Below are positions 37,245-46,504 of a stretch of DNA of 64,000 bases, piece by piece. Each line of letters begins with the position of its first letter. The first letter of the stretch is position 1. The stretch is taken from the NCBI GenBank assembly GCA_046316615.1, contig JBKDAN010000042.1, forward strand, positions 23,261-87,260, given 5' to 3'. This DNA is from BJHL01 sp040378885. GTDB taxonomy: Bacteria > Planctomycetota > Phycisphaerae > Phycisphaerales > UBA1924. Below the pieces are notes generated by a model. It was given only the letters and a program-made list of their open reading frames with translations, did no database searches and was not told the origin of the DNA. The position numbers were made by a program, and so were the translations under genes.

Positions 37245-39236
37245 ATGGCGACCAAGCGTTTGAATACGACGGCGGCGGTTATGGCATTGGTCGCGGGCAC
37301 TTGCGTTTCGGCTCCCGCGCTGGCGGTGGTGAAGTCCTGGATTGCGCCCGTGAGCGGAAACGCAAGCGTGGGAGCGAACTGGTTCCCCGCAGGCGTGCCG
37401 CTCATCACGGATCAGTGGGTGATCACGGTGCCAGGCACGTACACAGTCACGCTGGACGCTGCGGCACCTGACGCGTCGGATTCGTTCGCGGTGGTCGCCG
37501 ATGGCACCATCACGATCAACAACCAGGGTGCCACGCACGTGACGTCGCGGCTTCGCGCTGGAAGTCCTGCGCCGGGCCAAGCCACCGCGATCTTTACGGG
37601 CAATGCGTTTCAAGCGGCGGAAGTGTTCGTGGCCTCGCTCACTCCCGACATCAATGGCATCATGACCTTTGACGGCGCGGACGTGACACTCGAAGACAAC
37701 GGACTGATTCGCGTGTCGGACAACGTGAACTGCACCGGCACGCTGCGACTTCGCAACGGCGCGGTGATGACGGACGCGAGCAACCCGCCCGGCGTTGATA
37801 CCGACACGGGCGAGATTGTCGTCGGCGCAGACGGTTCCATCAACGTGAACGATGCTCAGATCGTGCTGGCAGACTGGGACGTGGACATGTCGGCGGGCGG
37901 CAACCTGACGCTGAGCAACAACGCAATGGTGGAAGTTGATGGACTGACGCTGGGCGCTACCAGCGTTGTCAGCGGGTCGGGCACGCTCGATGTCGGAGGC
38001 CTGACCGCTGTTTCGGGAGCTCGTGTGGAGAACGTGGGCGATCTCACGCTTGATCTGCCGCTGGTGGCGACCGTGCCGAGCACGCTGCGCGTGAACACGG
38101 GCGTGATGACGCTGCCTCAAACCGCAGTGCTGCGCAACGGATTTCCGCTGGCATCGACCATCCAGATGAACGGCGGCGCGCTGGTGGCGGAGAGCTTCCC
38201 GTTGTTTCCGACTGGAACGATCGACAACTTCGCAGCCGGGTCGATCATCGGCTTTGGCATCATCGACGCGAACATTGACAACGACGGCGTGATCCAACCC
38301 GGGGGCGTTGGCCTTGTGCTCGCCGGCGAACTCTTCAACGACACGGGCACGATCAACGGCACCGCTCTCGCGTTTCCCGCCACCGGCTCTTTTCGCGGCA
38401 CGGGCAACGTCAACGCTGGCGTCAACTTCGGACCAGGCTCGACCATGACACTCACAGGCGACACGCAGTTCGGCACATTTGGCGCCGTTGCCGCGGCGGG
38501 CGTGACGTTCCAGGGCGAAGCACTCATCAACGGCCACGCCGCCTTCTTCCGCGATGCGGGCATCATCGACATCGATGGCATCGTGCGCCTTGCGGGCGGC
38601 TCGCTGCGCGTTGACAACGGCGCGATCGTCACCGCCACGGCGGAACTGCATGGTCCGGGCGCTGTGGTGGGCAATTACAGCGTGAGCGGTCTGCTCAACA
38701 CCGACGGGCCGATCATCATGCCAGTCGGCAGCCTCCAACTCAACGCGCCAGCCGACACCCGGCTGGTGATGCGTGGCAAGACGGCTGGCGACTTCGGTAC
38801 CGTGCGCGTCACCGCGCCAGGCACGGCGACGGTCAATGGTGCACTGGAGATCGTTCTGCGCGACTCGTTTGACTACGTGACGGGCGATGAGTTCGTGCTG
38901 ATCGACGCGCCGGCCGGACGCGCGGGTACCTTCTCCTCCATCACCTACACCAATCCGCGCAACGGTGCCCTCTTCAACCTGCTTTACAACGCCACTTCGG
39001 TGCGCCTGCGCGTCCTGCGAGGCGGATGCGACTCCATCGACTTCAACAACAACGGCGTCTTCCCCGAGGATCAGGACGTCATCGACTTCTTCGATGTTCT
39101 CGCAGGCGGCTCACCCGCCACGTGCGACCCCGTGCTAGGGTGCGGCAGCATCGACTTCAACAACAACGACGTCTTCCCCGAGGATCAAGACGTTATCGAC
39201 TTCTTCGTCGTGCTTGCCGGCGGCGCGTGCTCGTGA
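37245..39236 (+). CDS. Secreted beta-helical protein with paired dockerin-like C-terminus
   Basis: 663 residues. AAGGAG upstream of ATG 37245 and signal peptide 'LNTTAAVMALVAGTCVSAPA' confirm the start. The body has many short repeats with Gly/Asn turns ('GGNLTLSNNAMVEVDGLTLG', 'GTINGTALAFPATGSFRGTG') typical of right-handed beta-helix/autotransporter-like passengers ('VRVTAPGTATVNGALEIVL' followed by 'GDEFVLIDA'). It ends with two modules, 'CDSIDFNNNGVFPEDQDVID' and 'CGSIDFNNNDVFPEDQDVID', at 39027-39236. No autotransporter barrel is present. Probably an exported adhesin or structural protein held at the surface by the C-terminal module. Confidence 0.85.
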   Translation: MATKRLNTTAAVMALVAGTCVSAPALAVVKSWIAPVSGNASVGANWFPAGVPLITDQWVITVPGTYTVTLDAAAPDASDSFAVVADGTITINNQGATHVTSRLRAGSPAPGQATAIFTGNAFQAAEVFVASLTPDINGIMTFDGADVTLEDNGLIRVSDNVNCTGTLRLRNGAVMTDASNPPGVDTDTGEIVVGADGSINVNDAQIVLADWDVDMSAGGNLTLSNNAMVEVDGLTLGATSVVSGSGTLDVGGLTAVSGARVENVGDLTLDLPLVATVPSTLRVNTGVMTLPQTAVLRNGFPLASTIQMNGGALVAESFPLFPTGTIDNFAAGSIIGFGIIDANIDNDGVIQPGGVGLVLAGELFNDTGTINGTALAFPATGSFRGTGNVNAGVNFGPGSTMTLTGDTQFGTFGAVAAAGVTFQGEALINGHAAFFRDAGIIDIDGIVRLAGGSLRVDNGAIVTATAELHGPGAVVGNYSVSGLLNTDGPIIMPVGSLQLNAPADTRLVMRGKTAGDFGTVRVTAPGTATVNGALEIVLRDSFDYVTGDEFVLIDAPAGRAGTFSSITYTNPRNGALFNLLYNATSVRLRVLRGGCDSIDFNNNGVFPEDQDVIDFFDVLAGGSPATCDPVLGCGSIDFNNNDVFPEDQDVIDFFVVLAGGACS

Positions 39237-39269
39237 TTCGCTCGCCGCGCGGGCGTACCTTGCGGACGC

Positions 39270-39473
39270 GTGACAGAACCCCGTAACACCCCTTCGGCGA
39301 ACCCCGCGTGCTGGCAGCCTACCCGCTGTCCGGCGTGCGGGGTTTCGCCGCTTCAACTGGTGTGGGTCCACAGCCACGAGCAGACGGCGTGCTGCGGGCT
39401 TGTCATCGGACCGTGCTGCCAGCCGCAAGCAGCGCTCGACCACAGCGCCGACGACGACAACCACCCCGGCTGA
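39270..39473 (+). CDS. Possible small cysteine-rich protein
   Basis: 67 residues from a GTG. Cysteines occur as 'CWQPTRCPACG' and 'TACCGLVIGPCC', which resembles a zinc-ribbon knuckle, and His/Asp-rich residues end the protein. It begins 33 bases after the dockerin-like gene. The ribosome binding site is poor and the frame is short, so it could be chance; the clustered CPxCG motif is the only argument for it. Confidence 0.35.
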   Translation: MTEPRNTPSANPACWQPTRCPACGVSPLQLVWVHSHEQTACCGLVIGPCCQPQAALDHSADDDNHPG

Positions 39474-39681
39474 ATCGGCATAACACCGCGACCGTGATCG
39501 GACGTGAACTGCGCGCGCCGGGCGCGTTATCACACCGGCAGCCTGTCAATCTGCGTCTTCCATTCCGGTCGTGCGAGCCTGCACAAACCGGCATGCGCGG
39601 CACCAACGCGCTTTGGTGGCACAATGGTCATCCGTGTGGTATCAAGGAGGGACAGTCCAACGTCGATAGAGAGGTTCAGCC

Positions 39682-40059
39682 ATGCGTTTCGCGAGGAATC
39701 AAGACATCAACTTCGAGCAACTCGGCGAATCCAAAGGCGCCGAGAAGCGCCGTCACGGTCGCGTGATCTGTGATGGCGTCCAGTGCTCCATCGGTGAAGT
39801 GCTCGACCTCAGCGCCTCGGGCATGCGCGTCAAGACGCGCTTCAAGATGCCCGAAGCCGGCGAAGTCTTCGTCGTCACCCTCGACACCATCGAAGGCCCC
39901 CTCGCCGTCCTCAGCCGCATCCGCTGGGTCCGCCGCTGCGGCATGTTCACCCGCGAAGTCGGCCTCGAGTTCTTTGACCCAGGCCCCAAGAGCAAACAGG
40001 TCCTGCAAGAGCTCGCAGGTCGCGCGGCGTACAACGACAGCTTCAAGGCCGCGAGCTAA
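39682..40059 (+). CDS. PilZ-domain protein
   Basis: 125 residues, one PilZ domain. The c-di-GMP-binding motifs are visible: 'EKRRHGR' (RxxxR) and 'VLDLSASGMRVKT' (the D/NxSxxG motif), 29 residues apart as expected. The end of the domain is 'EVGLEFFDPGPKSKQVLQEL'. GAGAGG lies eight bases before the ATG. Likely a free-standing cyclic di-GMP sensor that acts on motility, pilus or polysaccharide secretion by protein contact. It has no membrane segment. Confidence 0.85.
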   Translation: MRFARNQDINFEQLGESKGAEKRRHGRVICDGVQCSIGEVLDLSASGMRVKTRFKMPEAGEVFVVTLDTIEGPLAVLSRIRWVRRCGMFTREVGLEFFDPGPKSKQVLQELAGRAAYNDSFKAAS

Positions 40060-40178
40060 CGACGACTGGCACTCATCCAAAGCGACGCGGCAAACACTAT
40101 TCAGGCGTTATCGCGGAGATTCCTTGCGAAACGTTCGCAGATGGCATTCTGCTCAACGATCACGTACGGATCTTCCGC

Positions 40179-40685
40179 ATGCACACGTTCCACGATTTCG
40201 CCTGGTTCTTCGCCGATAGCTATGACTTGGGCCAGATCCGTCGCCTTCGCATCGAGTCGAACACACTGGCACCGTGGTTCAGCTTCTTCACCTCACTTGC
40301 CAGCCATGGCGGTTCGTGCGAACTGATGACAACCGCTGGCCGCGAGTCGCGTCTGGTGTATCCCCGACAACTGATGACCATGACGCACATACCTCGCGAG
40401 ATGATGCTGCTTTGCGAAGGTTGCTGCGGCAGTCTCGGGTTTCGCGCCTTGATCTTTTGTGATGATCGTGGCGAACTCTCATTCGACGCGTGCAATGTCG
40501 ATGACACGACGTGGTCATCGTTTCTCGACCTGCTGGACTGGATCGCGCGGGAAACGCAACACGACGTACTCGTCGTCGACGAATACCACGACGATGTCGA
40601 CCCACTGGAACTCACTTGGCTGCGCTACTCCCGACACTTGCGAACGCTCAGCGTCGAGGGTGATCCGAATCGGGATTTCGAGTAG
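40179..40685 (+). CDS. Hypothetical protein, 168 residues
   Basis: Unrecognised. Contents: aromatic N-terminus 'MHTFHDFAWFFADSYDLGQI', a cysteine pair 'LLCEGCCGSLGFRALIFC', an acidic middle and 'ELTWLRYSRHLRTLSVEGDP' near the end, which recalls a leucine-rich-repeat turn. No signal peptide or membrane helix. It is separated from thiC by the TPP riboswitch. Codon use fits the neighbours. Confidence 0.5.
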   Translation: MHTFHDFAWFFADSYDLGQIRRLRIESNTLAPWFSFFTSLASHGGSCELMTTAGRESRLVYPRQLMTMTHIPREMMLLCEGCCGSLGFRALIFCDDRGELSFDACNVDDTTWSSFLDLLDWIARETQHDVLVVDEYHDDVDPLELTWLRYSRHLRTLSVEGDPNRDFE

Positions 40686-40740
40686 TACCCCAAGGTCTCC
40701 CTGCTTTCGGCAGACCGGGGCGTTACCTACACTCCACGCA

Positions 40741-40820
40741 ACGCACGGGGCGCGAATCTCCCGATTCGCTGAGATGCACCCGTTGAACCTGATCCGGTTC
40801 GGACCGGCGGAGGGAATGCG
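40741..40820 (+). ncRNA. TPP riboswitch (thi box) of thiC
   Basis: The hallmark sequences of the thiamine pyrophosphate aptamer are present in order: GGGGCGC, CTGAGATG, ACCCGTTGAACCTGATC, and CGGCGGAGGGAA. Ends CGCAC and ATGCG can form the closing stem. It ends about 120 bases before the thiC start, as in other bacteria, and should switch thiC off when thiamine pyrophosphate is abundant, by masking the start or by early termination. Confidence 0.95.
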
Positions 40821-40938
40821 AGCAAAGCGACTGTGTGCGGCCCCATTCACGCCGCCTCCGACCTTTGCCCTCCTTCCCAACCCATCCGAATCGCTGCTGG
40901 AGTTGGTGACAACCGCGCCCCGCGCGAGGAGCTAGGCC

Positions 40939-43191
40939 ATGACGACGTTTGCTGGATCGATCAACAACCGCGCCGACGACAAGCACACTGCAAACGGGCA
41001 CGAGCGACATGGCCACCCCGCCGCCCCGGACGCCCGCCCCACCATCAAGCACGCCGTCCCCCTCGCCGGCGCAGCCAACCCCGGCAACACCGCCAGCGTC
41101 ACCACGCCCGGCTCCTTCGCCCTCAAAGCCGACATTGGCGGCCCGCTCATGTTCGCCAGCCCCGACACCCCCGGCATGCCCAAGGCCAGCAGCAAAACCG
41201 CGTGGGACTTCCTGCCCGCCGGTTGGAGCGTCGTTGATCTGGGCGCAGTGAACATCGACACAAGCGACGTCGCCTTCACCAAGCAAACCAACCCGCACGA
41301 CACCGCCCTCAACACCAGCTTCGGCGGCGGCAAGTTCATCTCGCCGCGCGAGTTCACGCCGTACATCGCCGGCAACGTCTCGCGCGACTGGCTCGGCTGC
41401 GTCACCACGTCGCACAAGCACGTGGGAGCAATCGCCGCCCCCGCCCAGACGGGCAGCAAGCAAGGCTGCACCAACTGTCTGGGCGAAACCCACGAATTCG
41501 TCGAGTTCAATCTCGCCACAGGCCGCCGCGTGCGCGTCATCTATCCCAAGGGCTTCCAGCCGCGCACGCAGCTCGAACACGCCCGCCTCGGCATCATCAC
41601 GCCCCAGATGCAGCGCGTCGCCCAGCGCGAGCCGCACCTCTCGCCCGCGCAAGTGCGCGATGAAATCGGCGCAGGCCGCATGGTCATCCCCGCCAACATC
41701 AACCACCTCTCGCACAGCCTCGACAGCATGTGCATCGGCCGCGCCAGCAAAACCAAAGTCAACGCCAACATGGGCGCCAGCCCCATCAGCAGCGGTACGC
41801 ACGAAGAAGTCGAAAAGCTCAAGTGGGCCGAAAAGCACGGCGCCGACACCGTGATGGATTTGTCCACCGGCGGCAACCTCGACGAATGCCGCGCGGCGAT
41901 TTTGCAGAACTCCTGCGTGCCCATCGGCACCGTGCCCATCTACTCGATGATCATCGGCAAGAAGATCGAGCAGCTCGATTGGCCCACCATCGAAGCCAGC
42001 TTGCACCACCAGGCCCAGCAAGGCGTCGACTACTTCACGATTCACGCGGGCGTGCGCAAGGCCCACCTCAAGTACGTCAAGAACCGCCTCATCGGCATCG
42101 TCTCACGCGGCGGCAGCCTCCTCGCCAAGTGGATGCTCGTCCACAACGACGAAAACATCATGTACACGCGCTGGGACGACATCTGCCAGATCCTCCGCGA
42201 GTACGACGTCACCTTCAGCATCGGCGACGGCCTGCGTCCCGGCGGCATGGCCGACGCAACCGACGACGCGCAGCTCAGCGAACTCGAAACCCTCGGCGAA
42301 CTCACCGAACGCGCCTGGCGTTTCGGCGTGCAAGTCATGATCGAAGGCCCGGGCCACGTTCCCTTCGATCAGATCGAGTACAACGCCAAAATCCAGCGCA
42401 AGCTCTGCCACGGCGCACCCTTCTACGTGCTCGGCCCGCTCGTCACCGACATGTTCCCCGGCTACGACCACATCACCAGTTGCATCGGCGCCACCAGCAT
42501 GGCCTACCACGGCGCCGCGATGCTCTGCTACGTCACGCCGAAAGAACACCTGGGCCTGCCCAAGAAGGACGACGTCAAGCAAGGCTGCATCGCCTACAAG
42601 ATCGCCGCCCACGCCGCCGACGTCGCGCTGGGCATTCCCGGCACGCGCGACCGCGACGATGAACTGACCAAAGCCCGCGCCGCCCTCAACTGGGAAAAGC
42701 ACTTCGAACTCTCCTTCGACCCCGACACCGCCCGTGCCTACCACGACGAAGACCTCGACGTCGACACCGACTTCTGCGCCATGTGCGGCCACGACTGGTG
42801 CAGCGTCCGCATCAGCAAAGAAATTCAAGAGTTCGCCAGCGGCAAGGCCGAAGGCTTCGAACGCATGGGCGGAGCCGACGGCACCAAGCCCGGCGCACCG
42901 AAGAAGTCGCTCCCCCTCACCGCCGAGCAACAAGCCATCCTCGAAAAGCGCGGCGTCCTGAGCCCCGACGAGATTCACAAGCTCGCCGCCAAGACAAAGA
43001 AGGCCGTCGCCACCGCCAGCGAACGCGCAGCTCAGGAAGCCGCCGACGCCTCCAAACTCAGTTGCCACAGCGACTACGTTGACGCCGATACCGCCCAACG
43101 CCTGCAAGAAGAAAAGCTCGGCAAGGGCGTGCTGGTGCAGCTCGACGTGCGCCCTGCACTCGGAATCGCGAAGGAAGACCGTGTGGTGTAA
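40939..43191 (+). CDS. thiC: Phosphomethylpyrimidine synthase ThiC
   Basis: 750 residues (common length 430-650). ThiC is a radical SAM-type enzyme that rearranges 5-aminoimidazole ribotide to HMP phosphate for thiamine. Core motifs: 'GCVTTSHKHVGAI' region, 'VPIYSMIIGKKIEQLDWPTI', 'YFTIHAGVRKAHLKYVKNRL', 'VMIEGPGHVPFDQIEYNAKI' and 'YVLGPLVTDMFPGYDHITSC'. The [4Fe-4S] motif CxxCxxxxC is 'CAMCGHDWC' near residue 614. It continues about 130 residues past that motif with an Ala/Lys/Glu-rich, Pro-containing tail ending in a conserved-looking segment ('QLDVRPALGIAKEDRVV'). GAGGAG precedes the ATG. Controlled by the TPP riboswitch. Confidence 0.96.
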   Translation: MTTFAGSINNRADDKHTANGHERHGHPAAPDARPTIKHAVPLAGAANPGNTASVTTPGSFALKADIGGPLMFASPDTPGMPKASSKTAWDFLPAGWSVVDLGAVNIDTSDVAFTKQTNPHDTALNTSFGGGKFISPREFTPYIAGNVSRDWLGCVTTSHKHVGAIAAPAQTGSKQGCTNCLGETHEFVEFNLATGRRVRVIYPKGFQPRTQLEHARLGIITPQMQRVAQREPHLSPAQVRDEIGAGRMVIPANINHLSHSLDSMCIGRASKTKVNANMGASPISSGTHEEVEKLKWAEKHGADTVMDLSTGGNLDECRAAILQNSCVPIGTVPIYSMIIGKKIEQLDWPTIEASLHHQAQQGVDYFTIHAGVRKAHLKYVKNRLIGIVSRGGSLLAKWMLVHNDENIMYTRWDDICQILREYDVTFSIGDGLRPGGMADATDDAQLSELETLGELTERAWRFGVQVMIEGPGHVPFDQIEYNAKIQRKLCHGAPFYVLGPLVTDMFPGYDHITSCIGATSMAYHGAAMLCYVTPKEHLGLPKKDDVKQGCIAYKIAAHAADVALGIPGTRDRDDELTKARAALNWEKHFELSFDPDTARAYHDEDLDVDTDFCAMCGHDWCSVRISKEIQEFASGKAEGFERMGGADGTKPGAPKKSLPLTAEQQAILEKRGVLSPDEIHKLAAKTKKAVATASERAAQEAADASKLSCHSDYVDADTAQRLQEEKLGKGVLVQLDVRPALGIAKEDRVV

Positions 43192-43210
43192 GTGAGCCGA
43201 TCGCATCGCG

Positions 43211-44134
43211 ATGGAGCCTCGGATCGCTCGTAAGGCTCTTGTGAAAGAAGGGGGCTTGTGCGTGACAACATCTTCGCGCTGTATCTACGGCACGCTGCTT
43301 GAAGCCGACAAGGTTCATCCGGTCTTGGACATTTCGCACTGGTCCAAGATTCTCGCGGACATGCCCGCTGATCGGCGCAGCTTGAATCTGTGCGGTATTC
43401 CTTTGCACGTCCTGCGTGTGCAAGAGGCGGATGCATCCGGACAGTCAATCAACTGGGTGCCGTTTGACGCGTTCGCATGGTCACGTCAATGTGCGAATGA
43501 CCTTCCATACACAACCCGGCTGGGCGGCAAACCGTTCCGCGCCAAAGACGCTGCGTGGCCCAAAGGGCCGAACGGGTATCCGCTGGCTTTCCTTGGACAG
43601 ATCTGCTTCCGCGATTCACTCGACATTCTGCGATGCCCACTCCCCGGAGATGTCGCATGCATCTACGGTGATTGGGACGGCTGCTACAACAGCGGAAGCG
43701 TCACGCTCGACAACACGTTTCGCGGCGTGATCGAATGGGCCAATGCCGACGACCCGGCATGCCGCGAGGAACTTTACCCTCCGTCAAACACGACGCTGCC
43801 CTACGTCTATTACGGAGTCCGCTGCCGCACCAAGCAAGCTCCAGATAACGACAAGCTCTCGATAAGTTGCACCGGCATTGGCCACTACAACCTCATGCCG
43901 CAGTACATACAACGCGACATCGATCTTGTCGCTGCGATCGACTCGTTTCATCCAGGAGCGGCCGACGCATGGGCGTGGTGTGATTCCACTCCGCCGCCGC
44001 GACACATCAAGGCCGACGGAACCTACGGGTACTGTCTCACCGACGGCTTGGCCTTCAACATCGGCGACGCTGGTGCCATCTTCATCGCGCGACAAGCGGA
44101 CGGCACGTTCTACGTCTCCGAATCATCGTACTGA
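43211..44134 (+). CDS. DUF1963 (YwqG-like) protein
   Basis: 307 residues. The stretch 'RLGGKPFRAKDAAWPKGPNG' followed by 'YPLAFLGQICF' is the conserved core of DUF1963/YwqG: Gly-Gly-x-Pro then Trp-Pro. The middle contains 'FRDSLDILRCPLPGDVACIY', and the C-terminal end 'LTDGLAFNIGDAGAIFIARQ' matches the family's closing 'GDxGxxxff' segment. Members are cytoplasmic and of unknown function, often near toxin or surface-protein loci. Start 20 bases after thiC, but it is probably not part of the thiamine pathway. Confidence 0.65.
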   Translation: MEPRIARKALVKEGGLCVTTSSRCIYGTLLEADKVHPVLDISHWSKILADMPADRRSLNLCGIPLHVLRVQEADASGQSINWVPFDAFAWSRQCANDLPYTTRLGGKPFRAKDAAWPKGPNGYPLAFLGQICFRDSLDILRCPLPGDVACIYGDWDGCYNSGSVTLDNTFRGVIEWANADDPACREELYPPSNTTLPYVYYGVRCRTKQAPDNDKLSISCTGIGHYNLMPQYIQRDIDLVAAIDSFHPGAADAWAWCDSTPPPRHIKADGTYGYCLTDGLAFNIGDAGAIFIARQADGTFYVSESSY

Positions 44135-44323
44135 GACCGAACAGGTGCATCTCGCTCATCTTGGTCGCTCTTGCTCATCCTCACCCACGCAAGATGTGCC
44201 TGCGGAAACGACCGAGTCGGCTGAAACATCTGCGATGCGGTTCCTCAACCCTGCTGCGCCCTCATCCACCCAGCGTGATCATCATCCTGCGTCACGACAT
44301 CCAGAGGAGGAAGTTCACGAGCC

Positions 44324-44806
44324 ATGGCAAAGACACGAAATCGAGCCCTAGCAGTGCTACAGAAGTTATGGGTTGCCGCCAGACAAGAACGCCCAAGTGA
44401 CTTGCATCGTCGGCTTCTTCGTGAACTCCAGACACGCCCCGCACGTGATCGCATGACGCCCAACGAGGCTTGGAAGCTGTTTCAACACCATGCTCGTCAT
44501 CGATCATTTTGCTCCTGCGGTTGGCTCACGAGCTACGGCCATTATGGCGAAGACATTTTCACGTTCTCGCTCGTGCGCCAGTTCGACACGCTTGAAACGT
44601 GGAACGACGAGTGCATGCAACTGCTGTTGGAGCTGAAGCACCCCGTCACTCCACAGTTCCAAGCACTGAAAAGCTGGAACCACTGGTCCTCCGATTACCC
44701 AGACCTGCCTCAGTACTTTCGCGCCGTAGAAGCCAACCCGGGAGTGCAGCTCGTACTTGCAAACGATGCCCCCTGGGAGTACGAGCTCCGCCTGGAAGAA
44801 ACCTGA
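44324..44806 (+). CDS. Hypothetical protein, 160 residues
   Basis: Unrecognised. A basic N-terminal helix ('MAKTRNRALAVLQKLWVAAR') is followed by a soluble Trp/Cys-containing domain ('NEAWKLFQHHARHRSFCSCG', 'WLTSYGHYGEDIFTFSLVRQ', 'LKSWNHWSSDYPDLPQYFRA'). CCAGAGGAGG lies upstream. No membrane segment. It follows the DUF1963 gene by 190 bases and is convergent with the polymerase-like gene. Confidence 0.55.
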   Translation: MAKTRNRALAVLQKLWVAARQERPSDLHRRLLRELQTRPARDRMTPNEAWKLFQHHARHRSFCSCGWLTSYGHYGEDIFTFSLVRQFDTLETWNDECMQLLLELKHPVTPQFQALKSWNHWSSDYPDLPQYFRAVEANPGVQLVLANDAPWEYELRLEET

Positions 44807-44820
44807 TACCAGTCACGGCC

Positions 44821-46302
44821 TTACCCCTCCCGCGCCCTCACCCACCCACACAGCGCAATCAACACCGTGCTCAGCGCACCCGTGCTCGTATTCACAGGCG
44901 TTGACTCAAACGCTCCCACGATCACCATCCCCAGCAGCGCAATCGCCGGCGCCGCCGCGTAGCTGCCTAGGTGCTGCCGCAGCACGGGCACCCCATGTAC
45001 CGTTCGCGGCCGCAAACCACCCCAAATAGCACAAACAAGCCCCGCATACAGCAACACCGCGCCCACCAGCCCCTGCGTCGCCGCAGTGTGCAAAAACGTG
45101 TTGTGCGCAGTCTTGAGCTTCTCCAGCCGATGCGGCGCAATCGTGATCGCCTTCTCCGTCGCGTACCGCTGCACATGCGCATGAAACCCGCCCGGCCCCA
45201 CGCCCGCCACCGGATGCTTCGCAATCGCATCAACTGCCGCCTTCGCCGCAAGCACGCGCCCACCCATGTCAGAATCAAGATCGTCGCGCGTCAGCACATC
45301 GCGCACTTCCGTCACCAGCAGCGACACCCGCGACCGCGTCTGCGGCACAAGAAAGATCGCCCCAACAACCACCGCAACCACACCAACCAACACCGCAAAC
45401 TGTCGCAGCACACCACCGCGGCCCAACACCGTCGCCCCATCAGCCCCATCCCGCAACCGCGCATCACCGCGCGCGAATGAGTCCGTCATCGCCGCAACCA
45501 CCCCCAGCACCAGCACCGCACCCACCAGCCCCGCCGCCGCCACCCACGCCCCGCGCGTCCCCGTCGCCAGCAGCGCAACGACCGTCGCGCCGCTCGCCAC
45601 AATCGCAATCACGCGCACACGCCCCCGCCCAAACAGCGCCGGCCCAAGATGCAACCCCAGACACGCCACCAGCATCGCCCCGCCAATCGCCGGCTGGTGC
45701 CACCATCCACTGATTCGCGCCGCCGGATCCGGCGCAGGCGGATGCGACCACACCAGTCGATCAATCCCAAAGCGATAGCCAAAGAACTCACCCAACTGCG
45801 CCAACTGCGCAAGCACAAATCCCACCGCCAGCCCCACCACCAGCAACCGGCGATTGTCCATCACCGCCCACAGCACAACAAACGCGTACGCCCACCGCTG
45901 AAACGACATCTCATGCAGCGCATCCGCTGACCACCCGCTCCGCGCCGTCAGCACCCACCCCCACACGCACCACAACCCGAGAAAGATCACCGCAGGCTGC
46001 CGCAGCGCATCCCACAACCCGCGCCACACAAACGGCAGCCGCGCCAAAAAGCACACACCAACCGCGATCGCCCCCAGCTCCACCGTCGCCATGGGCCCCA
46101 CCACCAACGCGCACCACAGCACACCCAGCCAGAGGTGAAACGGATACCCAAACGTGCCCAAGTAATGGAAGAACTGGCTGTCGTGCCGCCACTGCACGCG
46201 GCCCGCAGGCAACCACCAAGGAAACGCCTTGCCCGGCTGCACGCCAACTGCGGGCGAGCGTCCACGCGGTTCGTCAGGAGGTTGTGCGGTGTGCGTTGTC
46301 AC
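44821..46302 (-). CDS. O-antigen ligase/polymerase-like membrane protein
   Basis: 493 residues with about ten membrane helices. The long periplasmic loop near residue 330-400 contains 'HPVAGVGPGGFHAHVQRYAT' and, a little later, 'KTAHNTFLHTAATQGLVGAV'; the His-containing 'HNxfLxxaaxxGxxG' motif is the signature of the Wzy_C/WaaL family. Such proteins join or polymerise polysaccharide units on a polyprenyl carrier. A GTG start at 46302 is used; the first 40 residues are soluble and Pro-rich. The mannose-1-phosphate guanylyltransferase and uppP in this window fit the same pathway, though not adjacent. Confidence 0.85.
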   Translation of the reverse strand: MTTHTAQPPDEPRGRSPAVGVQPGKAFPWWLPAGRVQWRHDSQFFHYLGTFGYPFHLWLGVLWCALVVGPMATVELGAIAVGVCFLARLPFVWRGLWDALRQPAVIFLGLWCVWGWVLTARSGWSADALHEMSFQRWAYAFVVLWAVMDNRRLLVVGLAVGFVLAQLAQLGEFFGYRFGIDRLVWSHPPAPDPAARISGWWHQPAIGGAMLVACLGLHLGPALFGRGRVRVIAIVASGATVVALLATGTRGAWVAAAGLVGAVLVLGVVAAMTDSFARGDARLRDGADGATVLGRGGVLRQFAVLVGVVAVVVGAIFLVPQTRSRVSLLVTEVRDVLTRDDLDSDMGGRVLAAKAAVDAIAKHPVAGVGPGGFHAHVQRYATEKAITIAPHRLEKLKTAHNTFLHTAATQGLVGAVLLYAGLVCAIWGGLRPRTVHGVPVLRQHLGSYAAAPAIALLGMVIVGAFESTPVNTSTGALSTVLIALCGWVRAREG

Positions 46303-46504
46303 CGGATCGTCACGATTCCTCGCAGTTTTGGCACGATCGCCCCGCTGCGGTGTCGAAGGAAAGAAGGCACACGCAGGTTAGCAGAAGCGTGGGCCTGCGG
46401 AATTGGTGCGAGGAGAACCGCACGATTGGTGAACGCGAGCGAGCCGATTCCGTATATTTGTCTGTCGGGGCGGGGGTTATCCCACGTCCGCAAGGGAGTT
46501 GTCC

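Noticed and set aside
36990..38738. 582-codon frame opposite the dockerin-like gene
   Set aside because: His/Arg/Ala-rich shadow of the plus-strand gene, which has start, signal peptide and dockerin-like tail.
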